Shown: positions 57,014 to 64,000 of the stretch, piece after piece | How the letters are laid out: every line of letters begins with the position of its first letter | How positions within the stretch are numbered: the first letter of the stretch is position 1 | Assembly (NCBI GenBank): GCA_033220425.1 | Contig: CM065650.1 | Span: 1,116,001 to 1,180,000, forward strand | Length of the DNA stretch: 64,000 bases | Origin: Lepraria neglecta | Lineage: Eukaryota > Ascomycota > Lecanoromycetes > Lecanorales > Stereocaulaceae | Direction of reading: 5' to 3' | Notes under the pieces: generated by a model | The model's database searches: none | Told to the model about the DNA's origin: nothing | Seen by the model: only the letters and a program-made list of their open reading frames with translations | Made by a program: the position numbers and the translations under genes

Positions 57014-57103
57014 ATGCCGCTAGCGTTTGGTTACACTAGCTCCGAGACCCCTAGGTGCCGCTCCCAAATATCGTCAGTGTATTATGCAGATGAGATCATT
57101 GAC

Positions 57104-58645
57104 ATGCTGCTACGAAGCAAGGCCGTCAGGCCAAGCGTGATCGAATCAGAATCAATCTGTCTAAGATGCCTGCTAAAAATGACAAGGAACAATTTACCAC
57201 GAAGGCAATTCAGCGCATCAGCATCTCGCAGTGAAGCTATAACTTCCAACCCTAAGCTTGGAAAGCTTTGGCGTAGGGAATACTTCTCCGCTAATGGAAG
57301 CCTGGAGTTTTCGAAGGCACAATGGAAGAGTCCCGTGCTTGCACATGAGGTATCAACCCCTAAAGGCGCAGCTGTATGGGAAAATGCAGCAACAGAGACG
57401 ACGCCGCCACCCATCCCTCAGAGCCAGCCTCTGCCTGCGGCCCCAAACGATGCGTCCGAACCTCCTCACCGCAGACGGAAACGCTTAAAAGCCGAAGCAA
57501 ATGGAGAAGCTCCTCTTCCCCTCGATGCCTCCTCTCGCCTATCTACCCTATCCTCCACCATGCCCGCAGCATCTCTGCGCCGATTACTCACCACTTGTCT
57601 CTCGCTTTCGAAACCACGCCTCTCGTTTTTAATTGTTCTCACTGCGGCAACGGCATACTCCATTTATCCCGTGCCCGCTCTTCTACTGCCCACAACGACG
57701 GCGTCCCCTTCCCTGTCAGCATTGACTTTAGTCTTCCTCACTTCCGGTACAGCGCTATGCTGCGCTTCAGCAAATGCTCTTAACATGCTACTGGAACCTA
57801 AGTACGATGCTCAGATGAGCCGGACGCGTAATCGGCCTCTCGTCCGTGGTCTCATTGGGAAGAAAGGAGCCTTGGTGTTTGCAAGCGTGGCTGGAGTACT
57901 TGGGGTAGGAAGCTTATGGTTCGGCGTCAACCCTACTGTGGCTTTCTTAGGAGGTTTAAACATTGTTCTATATGCTGGAGTATATACGCCTATGAAACGA
58001 ATCTCGGTCTTGAATACATGGGTTGGGGCTTTGGTCGGCGGTATACCCCCATTAATGGGCTGGGCAGCTGCAGCTGGACAGAGTGCTACGGGAAGTGGGG
58101 AATGGCAGGAGCTTTTGTTTAGTGAAGGGAGCATTGGTGGCTGGCTCCTCGCAGGTTTGCTCTTCGCATGGCAATTTCCCCATTTTAATTCACTAAGCTG
58201 GCCTATACGCGAGGAATACAAGAATGCAGGATACCGCATGCTTGTCTGGACCAACGGTCGAATGAACGGCCGAGTGGCACTTCGGTATGCGATCCTCTGC
58301 TTCCCAATTTGCGTCGGCTTGTGGTGGTTCCAGATCACGGATCAGGGCTTCTTGGTCACGAGCAGCGCTATCAACGCATGGATGGTCAGGGAAGCCTGGA
58401 GATTTTGGAGGAAAGAGGGGCATAAAGGGAGTGCGAGGGGCTTGTTTTGGGCGAGTGTTTGGCATTTGCCTGTCGTTATGGTGTTGGCTATGCTGCACAA
58501 GAAGGGCTTATGGGAAGGAGTATGGAAGCGGGTCAACGGTGAGAGTGAGGAGGACATGTGGATGGAGGAGGAAGTGATCCAAGTGCCTGAGGCGAAAGGG
58601 CGTCCATTGCATGTTGTTAGAGCTCTCACCCCAGCGGGCTCTTGA
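57104..58645 (+). CDS. COX10: protohaem IX farnesyltransferase, mitochondrial (haem O synthase)
   Basis: A single exon. From ATG 57104 (MLLRSKAVRPSVIESESICL) it gives 513 aa with an Arg/Ser-rich mitochondrial targeting region; the in-frame ATG 57014 would add 30 residues. The enzyme farnesylates haem B to haem O for cytochrome oxidase in the inner membrane. UbiA-type motifs are NMLLEPKYDAQMSRTRNRPL (first Asp-rich site) and AGVYTPMKRISVLNTWVGAL, then WQFPHFNSLSWPIREEYKNA. Several hydrophobic helices span about residues 190-480. A Pro/Arg-rich linker separates targeting and membrane parts. Intact. Confidence 0.95.
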   Translation: MLLRSKAVRPSVIESESICLRCLLKMTRNNLPRRQFSASASRSEAITSNPKLGKLWRREYFSANGSLEFSKAQWKSPVLAHEVSTPKGAAVWENAATETTPPPIPQSQPLPAAPNDASEPPHRRRKRLKAEANGEAPLPLDASSRLSTLSSTMPAASLRRLLTTCLSLSKPRLSFLIVLTAATAYSIYPVPALLLPTTTASPSLSALTLVFLTSGTALCCASANALNMLLEPKYDAQMSRTRNRPLVRGLIGKKGALVFASVAGVLGVGSLWFGVNPTVAFLGGLNIVLYAGVYTPMKRISVLNTWVGALVGGIPPLMGWAAAAGQSATGSGEWQELLFSEGSIGGWLLAGLLFAWQFPHFNSLSWPIREEYKNAGYRMLVWTNGRMNGRVALRYAILCFPICVGLWWFQITDQGFLVTSSAINAWMVREAWRFWRKEGHKGSARGLFWASVWHLPVVMVLAMLHKKGLWEGVWKRVNGESEEDMWMEEEVIQVPEAKGRPLHVVRALTPAGS

Positions 58646-58690
58646 AGGGCGGACTATGTACAGGCACCGCTAAGTATGGGGTATCGAGAA

Positions 58691-61600
58691 TCAGAAATTC
58701 GCCACTTCAATCCAGCTCTCCAAAAACCCCAAGCCCGGCCCCTTCTCCCCCTTCATCACCTCCTCGAACTCCCTAAAACTCAACCTGCCCGGCCCACCCC
58801 TCTCCTTATCTTCTTGCTCAATTAGATCAAGCGTAGCCCACCACTTCAGTCTAGCCGAGCCTGGATAAGGACCAGCCTTTCCATATTTATGCATGTTCCG
58901 CTGCCGCATAGGATTATTCTTGCCAACCGCCTCAATCTGACTACAGGAGTCGGAGTCGATGTCGTCGTCGCTGAATCTGGACCCTAGATGATCATTCCAA
59001 TGCTTCTCGAACTCCTCCTGGGGGTCACTGTTAGGACGATTCTGAGGTAGTGTGGGATCAGGTGGCGGAGTGCTATTGGGCCTGTTTTGTGGGAGGGTTG
59101 GGTCTGGAGGTGGGAATGTGTCTTGCTGGGCGGGGTCAACATCCGGGTGATCATCGTTGGTGATGGGATCGCGTTGGTTTTCTTGGTCATTCGAGGAGGC
59201 GGTTGTTTGAACACCGAGTATGATTCTTGATAGCCTGGCCTCTTCTTCCCTAGCTGGCGTACAGAGTAGGCCGCATTCGGTGCAAGCGATCCAGCCCGGA
59301 CCCCCACCGATGTATGATTCCTTGCCGTTCTCGGCGCAGCGTGAACATAGCTCCTTCGACGTAAGCTCATCACGCCGGCCTGAGGAAAGGTAGCCACAGT
59401 GTGTAAGGCAATATTCTCCAATGGGAACAAGACTTTCGCCACCTCTCTCAGCACACCGGGGACATCTTTCTGCCGTCAATCGGTCCGTGACATTAGCTTC
59501 TTCCTGAACGAGACATTGTAAGTACCAGGTAGCTTCGTCCAACTCGATACTCGCTCCGAAGTTATTGGAAGACTCTCTAGCTTTGCGCCGCCATCGCCTT
59601 TGGTACATATCTAGATGATTTTTGACATTGAGAGCATCTTTCACAGCCGAAATGATCTGTAACCGGTGCCGCTTCCTTTCGAGTACTGTGCGCTGCACTG
59701 CAAGGGCCAGATCTTCTCTCAGTCTGAAAACAGGATCTAGCAGCTCATTGAATGCTTCCTGCGTGACCTGATAGAGTACTTCTCGACCGACATCCTTCTC
59801 AGGCTCAGGCACCTCGAAGCCGCCCCAGCGCTCATTTACAGGGATACTCCGAGAGGACATTGACGTGACTGAACGCGATTCGTGCTCCTCGTCTGTCTCC
59901 AAGACTTCCTGAAAGCGGACTTTTGACGATGACCGTGATCGACGAGTAGATGGCAATGGCTCGGGAGGCTCTACCTTTTCAGCTTCTGGGGTGAAACGCT
60001 TGACCGCTTCTTCAAGTCGTTCGGAAACCAACATAACAAACTTCGTAGAGTCGGCGAGCCCAGAGCCGTAGCCCGAGAAATCATCAGCAATAGCTTTACC
60101 TGTCCACCCAAGTTTGAACAATCGAATCATTGTATCTACTAGTTCTGTTGCAGACTCGACAGGCCACTCCAGATTTCTAATATTATCGGCGAGAGCTGCG
60201 CGCATCTTTTTGTCTTGATCTGATCCCGCGATGCGCCGAAAGTTCTCCCATCGCAGTATGTCTTCATCGGTCACCGTGCCCATTCCGCCATGTCTGGGAT
60301 CGTCCGCGTCTAAGTGGTACGTGTCATTTTCACCGTCGAGATAGAATGACTGCCTTCGCCGTCTGTTGCGAATGGCTTGGCGGCGAATGAATTGTCGCTT
60401 CTGACATTCTGTGGCAATCCTTCCATGCGCATATCGTCGTATGCGTTTCTGTTCGATAGGGTCAGTTACTAGGCCTATGGCAGAGGAGATCCCTTCGACA
60501 TCAGTGATGCCATGGGTCGCAAGTGATTTCTGCACATCTACTCTTGATACGAGTGCAGGCGGCCAGGGATCATTGTAGATAGCAGAGCAATCAATATAGA
60601 CGTCGGTGCTCCTGGCATGCACGTTACCAAATGTGGCTTTCTCGGCCGCGTCAGCTAGAGTCTCGTCAGGCTCCGCCACATCCTGGTCCCAGTTTTCAAT
60701 AGCTCCTCTGTTGTCATAAATTTCGTAGTCACCATAGCGACCCGTGACCTTGCCCTCGCCAGCCCTTGAACGTTCACCTCGTGGAACAGCGCCAGAGAAT
60801 GCGGAGCTGATGGGCTGACTACCAAGGACTATATCTCGTGCTGTGCTGTCAGAGTTATCGTCGTCCATGCCGGCGACGATATCTCGTGTAAGCTCCTTAT
60901 TGGCCGCATAGTAAGCTCTGAACATGCGCAGAAAGTCCTTTCGATCAACGTAACCATCATCGTTGACATCATAACCCTGAAAGATCCGCTTCAAGCGTTC
61001 ATCTAAATTTTTGCGCGTCAAACTTGCAAGGCCTTTGATAAATTCCTCGAATCCAATTAAGCCGTCATTATTCTGATCATAGAAGGAGAATATGCGGTCG
61101 TAAATCAGATTGGGCGGTGACGGACGGATGGAGGTATTCGGAACAAAGCATTTGTCAAATGTTCGTCGGTCGATTGCCTGATAGTAGTGGCTAGGGTCTT
61201 CAGGATATTCAGCGGCTGCAAGACATCGGAATTGTTCCCACAAAGCCTCTACTTCTGGAACTTGGTATCCAGTCTCTTTGGCTATTCTCGTCAAGGCGTC
61301 TTTTGACAGATTCTGGACCACAAAGGTGGGCTTACCAGGATACCAAACGGGCTCAGGTTGCCTAGAGGTTCCAAGGTAAGGGGCTGGAACGCGAATCTTA
61401 TAGAAGAGGTGGGTCTTTGGATGTATTTGCATTGCCTCGCACTGCTCGCAGAGGTCGTAGTCATAGCAGTTGGCACATCGGTATCGTATCCCACGAATGG
61501 GCGTAATGTTGCAGCTATTACAAGTGACCCTCCGATGCACATAGCCATCTTTCCTCGCCTGCTCCTCGGCTATCCGATATAGTAGGTTGAGTAAGCTTCG

Positions 61601-62410
61601 ACCTTCCTTGCCGGCTTCTGGATCGTCTTCAGACTCTCTGTCTGCCCATGAATGCTCACTGTCAGGAGGGCTTGCCGTCGCCGCTAACCTTGACAAGAAT
61701 GCCTGACCAGCCGCGGTAGTCTGGGGTAGCGGCGGTGTCTCCTCATCATCGGCCTCCCGTCTTTGCTCTTGAACAAGCAGCCATCGCTCAATACTCCCGG
61801 TTAATTCGCGGTCTTGATGCTGCTGCAACGCTACTGCAATCTGTTCTGGCGAGAACCCACCATCGTTCTCGAGCGCTGCAGTAATAGTAATTTGTTGTTC
61901 TTCGGAAATTGGACTGGGAGATAGGTGACGCCAGAGATAGAAGATCAAAAATCCCTCTTCTAATTCTCGCCTTAGCTCTCTTGCCTCTTCATAGTTGGTA
62001 AGTTGTCGAGAGATGTCTTCGAGTGCTGGCATACGGTGTCGATGAAGTATGGTTAAGAGGCCCGGCCCCGTACGCGGCAAGAACAAGTGCTGGCCATATG
62101 TCTCTTCGTTCGCCGGTGTATCTGTTAGGAAATCGAGGGAGACTGGTACTGTCCCCCATGGACCATCGAACACATATCTTGGGTGTTCGCTAAGACCGTC
62201 GGAAATGAGATGCCTGAGTGGACGGCTTCGCGATCTTTGACGACGAGCATTTGAACGGTGTAGGGAACCGGTTGGTGGGTTGGGCGTTGACCAAAATTGC
62301 TCACGGATATAGTAGATTGTGTAGCCCAAAGCTACTACCGTTAAGGCAAGTAGAACGGGCTTGTGTCTTGCGAGGGAGGGGGCTGTCCAGCGGGTGCTTT
62401 GGCTTGCCAT
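58691..62410 (-). CDS. membrane-anchored ZZ zinc-finger and EF-hand protein (1239 aa)
   Basis: A single exon. After MASQSTRWTAPSLARHKP comes one membrane helix (VLLALTVVALGYTIYYI, about residues 19-35). A ZZ finger follows near residues 295-345 (CNSCNITPIRGIRYRCANCY, DYDLCEQC, H..H). Two EF-hands have intact Ca-binding loops: DQNNDGLIGFEE and DVNDDGYVDRKD (about residues 445-500). Downstream are Arg-rich helices and a Cys-rich region (CPRCAERGGE; LCSRCAENGKES; CTECGLLC). The tail has a 14-residue perfect protein repeat (PPPDPTLPQNRPNS twice) and ends LGFLESWIEVANF. This looks like the fungal EF-hand/ZZ family. A calcium-responsive organelle-surface role is inference only. Confidence 0.88.
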   Translation of the reverse strand: MASQSTRWTAPSLARHKPVLLALTVVALGYTIYYIREQFWSTPNPPTGSLHRSNARRQRSRSRPLRHLISDGLSEHPRYVFDGPWGTVPVSLDFLTDTPANEETYGQHLFLPRTGPGLLTILHRHRMPALEDISRQLTNYEEARELRRELEEGFLIFYLWRHLSPSPISEEQQITITAALENDGGFSPEQIAVALQQHQDRELTGSIERWLLVQEQRREADDEETPPLPQTTAAGQAFLSRLAATASPPDSEHSWADRESEDDPEAGKEGRSLLNLLYRIAEEQARKDGYVHRRVTCNSCNITPIRGIRYRCANCYDYDLCEQCEAMQIHPKTHLFYKIRVPAPYLGTSRQPEPVWYPGKPTFVVQNLSKDALTRIAKETGYQVPEVEALWEQFRCLAAAEYPEDPSHYYQAIDRRTFDKCFVPNTSIRPSPPNLIYDRIFSFYDQNNDGLIGFEEFIKGLASLTRKNLDERLKRIFQGYDVNDDGYVDRKDFLRMFRAYYAANKELTRDIVAGMDDDNSDSTARDIVLGSQPISSAFSGAVPRGERSRAGEGKVTGRYGDYEIYDNRGAIENWDQDVAEPDETLADAAEKATFGNVHARSTDVYIDCSAIYNDPWPPALVSRVDVQKSLATHGITDVEGISSAIGLVTDPIEQKRIRRYAHGRIATECQKRQFIRRQAIRNRRRRQSFYLDGENDTYHLDADDPRHGGMGTVTDEDILRWENFRRIAGSDQDKKMRAALADNIRNLEWPVESATELVDTMIRLFKLGWTGKAIADDFSGYGSGLADSTKFVMLVSERLEEAVKRFTPEAEKVEPPEPLPSTRRSRSSSKVRFQEVLETDEEHESRSVTSMSSRSIPVNERWGGFEVPEPEKDVGREVLYQVTQEAFNELLDPVFRLREDLALAVQRTVLERKRHRLQIISAVKDALNVKNHLDMYQRRWRRKARESSNNFGASIELDEATWYLQCLVQEEANVTDRLTAERCPRCAERGGESLVPIGEYCLTHCGYLSSGRRDELTSKELCSRCAENGKESYIGGGPGWIACTECGLLCTPAREEEARLSRIILGVQTTASSNDQENQRDPITNDDHPDVDPAQQDTFPPPDPTLPQNRPNSTPPPDPTLPQNRPNSDPQEEFEKHWNDHLGSRFSDDDIDSDSCSQIEAVGKNNPMRQRNMHKYGKAGPYPGSARLKWWATLDLIEQEDKERGGPGRLSFREFEEVMKGEKGPGLGFLESWIEVANF

Positions 62411-62924
62411 GGTTTTGGCCCCCTGGTGGGCTCATGTTGTGAGTGGCCCGAATCTGATATGTATTGCTGGTAGCTTTCCGATGCTTGGTCCCACAGCAGT
62501 AGAGGATATGCTTGCCGAACTGGTGGTGTTGCACAGAAGAGCTGAGTCGCGGTGCGTAAATATTTGGGGGAAGTTGTAAGCTTCGTAAGGCTTTGTGACG
62601 TGCGCTAGCGTTCCCACTATCATATCTCTTGGTATTACGAGGTCTTGCAGGTAGCAAAAAGGCCCGGACAATAGTCCCTCCACATTCCGTCCTGGGTGCT
62701 CGAGCTGCAGGATGGCCACTAATTAGTAATTTGAAGTTTGCACGGCTCTTCAGACCTAAAATCTCTAATCTTTTACTGCTCACTGTCAAGTATATTGGAC
62801 GTAAAGTTGGGGAATTATCCCGAGTATTTTGCGAACCGCGAGGAGGTATCCTCGGTATAATAGGCCTGGCGTCCTCCTAATTCCAGAAAAGAAAGGTGTT
62901 TCGTTCTCTATTCAAGCTACAATT
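62411..62924. other. spacer between two minus-strand genes
   Basis: Contains the promoter of the ZZ/EF-hand gene and the 3' end of PRP17. Frames here (62301-62789 minus, 62629-62880 plus) have no motif. Confidence 0.5.
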
Positions 62925-64000
62925 CTAATCCCAATACTTAATCACCCCGTCCAACCCAGCCGTCGCTACCCTCGAACTCGTCTGATCATTCCACTGCACG
63001 CACGTAACAGCACCTTCCCCAGCCCTGAACTTATGATACATCTTGCTCGTCTTCCAATCCCAAAAGCAGACCCAACCTCCACTATCACCACTAGCGACAT
63101 AACTCCCATCATTACTAATAGCCACATCTATCGCGTACCCGCTCGTATTGTGCCCTCGGAAACACTTCTTTCTGTTCTGGCGGAACCGATCGGTGGATGC
63201 GTACACGACGATTTGATTATCGCCGGATTGAAAGGCGACGGATTTTCCGGAGGGATGCGGCGCGGCGGAGACGAGGGGATACATGTAGGGTTCAGCGATG
63301 AATTTGATGGGGACGTTGATATTGAGTTCCCATGCGCGAAGGGACTTGTCGTCAGAGGTAGTGATGAAACGGCGATTTTCATCGCAGAAGGTGATGGTGT
63401 TTATGGGCCCGAGATGGTGGTCGTATTCCTGGGACATTTGGCCAGAGCGGGTATCGTATTGGAGGATTTTCTTATCGGAGAAACCGGCGAGGAATTCGTA
63501 AGGGTGGGACGGGTTGAATTTTATCACGTGCGGGATTGCGGTGTGCTTGAAGCGGGAGGTGCAGGTGCCTGTTTCGGTGTCCCAGAGTTTCATGGCCCGG
63601 TCGAATGAGGCAGATAAGAAGTGGGTGCCGTCGGGGTCGAAACAGATGTCGGAGATGGATTTCGTGTGCCCGTTGTATGTGCGGAGGAGCTCGCGGTCGC
63701 GGTAGACGTCGAAGAGCTTTATATTTGCGTCTGCGCTGGCGGATAGTAGTAGATGGTCTGTGGATGGGAAGAAGCGGATAGCATTGATGGGCTTCGAGCC
63801 ATGCTTCCAGGTGTGGATGAGATTCTTTGGGATGTAGTTTTTCTCGGCCCCGTCTTCTTTGTAGAGGTCGATGTTCATGTCCCGAGGGGCGTGCATGTAG
63901 GTTCTGCCTTGGTAGTCGTATTGGGTGCTCCCGTTGAAATCTGTCGTTTCCATGTTGGAGAGGTCGTCCTGGTAGTCTGTGCCTGCTTTGTTCATGGGCG
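62925..64000 (-). CDS. PRP17: pre-mRNA splicing factor Prp17/Cdc40, C-terminal part (5' end outside window)
   Basis: The frame is open to the right edge of the window, so the N-terminus lies outside it. Visible are QYDYQGRTYMHAPRDMNIDL, the conserved block before the propeller, then WD40 repeats: GSKPINAIRFFPSTDHLLLS, YNGHTKSISDICFDPDGTHF, LSASFDRAMKLWDTETGTC, FLAGFSDKKILQYDTRSGQM, DHHLGPINTITFCDENRRFI, GHNTSGYAIDVAISNDGSYV, ending ATAGLDGVIKYWD. Prp17 acts in the second catalytic step of the spliceosome. No intron in the visible part. The ATG at 63995 is only the first Met inside the window. Confidence 0.93.
   Translation of the reverse strand, partial: PMNKAGTDYQDDLSNMETTDFNGSTQYDYQGRTYMHAPRDMNIDLYKEDGAEKNYIPKNLIHTWKHGSKPINAIRFFPSTDHLLLSASADANIKLFDVYRDRELLRTYNGHTKSISDICFDPDGTHFLSASFDRAMKLWDTETGTCTSRFKHTAIPHVIKFNPSHPYEFLAGFSDKKILQYDTRSGQMSQEYDHHLGPINTITFCDENRRFITTSDDKSLRAWELNINVPIKFIAEPYMYPLVSAAPHPSGKSVAFQSGDNQIVVYASTDRFRQNRKKCFRGHNTSGYAIDVAISNDGSYVASGDSGGWVCFWDWKTSKMYHKFRAGEGAVTCVQWNDQTSSRVATAGLDGVIKYWD

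Overview
The window is nuclear DNA of a filamentous ascomycete (Pezizomycotina). Genes are dense and on both strands. Introns are short (mostly 49-130 nt) with GT...AG borders and CTAAC/CTGAC-like branch sites. Many products are typical of this group: a DUF1769 protein, an Atg28-like protein, a HET-domain gene, a rhodopsin-like membrane protein and 2EXR/F-box-like proteins. A Leotiomycetes-like host is my guess from overall protein flavour; nothing here proves it. All exon-intron models were read by eye from reading frames and splice motifs.

Layout. 1-5 kb: the 3' end of a DDX60-like RNA helicase, two small related ORFs, a Gln-rich protein whose last coding segment is present twice in tandem, and a conserved 222-aa protein. 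5.6-15.3 kb: an accessory, decaying block with an unrecognised coiled-coil gene, a broken HET-domain gene, a broken cytochrome P450, an approximately 310-bp coding tandem repeat, an orphan three-exon gene and a damaged rhodopsin-like gene. 16-35.8 kb: mostly housekeeping, namely homoisocitrate dehydrogenase (LYS12), pyruvate kinase, DUF1769 protein, ABC transporter ADP1, a PLP aminotransferase, ERV14, an Atg28-like protein, a DCAF7/WDR68 WD40 protein and phosphopantetheine adenylyltransferase. 36.7-52.9 kb: F-box protein, cupin, cytochrome b5-acyl-CoA dehydrogenase fusion, MED8, a 2EXR protein, MPDU1, RPN2 and the mRNA 5'-triphosphatase CET1. 53-57 kb: a second small accessory patch with a secreted cysteine-rich peptide gene, a duplicated CFEM-like fragment and F-box-like hypotheticals. 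57-64 kb: COX10, a membrane-anchored ZZ/EF-hand protein and the 3' part of the splicing factor PRP17/CDC40.

The housekeeping genes do not form one pathway; several are divergent pairs that share a short promoter. No RNA gene, CRISPR array or intact transposon was recognised. The most interesting signals are: (1) a tandem duplication of the last 16 codons plus stop of a gene at 2990-3102, which has made a potential intron with AG|GT borders and differs almost only at synonymous sites; (2) a two-exon gene at 53282-53510 for a 52-aa secreted precursor in which a four-cysteine, 13-residue segment lies between two Lys-Arg pairs; (3) a 14-codon repeat at 59027-59113 in which every codon differs yet every amino acid is the same; (4) the block at 6.9-15.3 kb, where three accessory genes carry stops that fit C-to-T change. 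Frame breaks in G runs inside MED8 (42136-42141) and a 2EXR gene (44116-44123) may be sequence errors.
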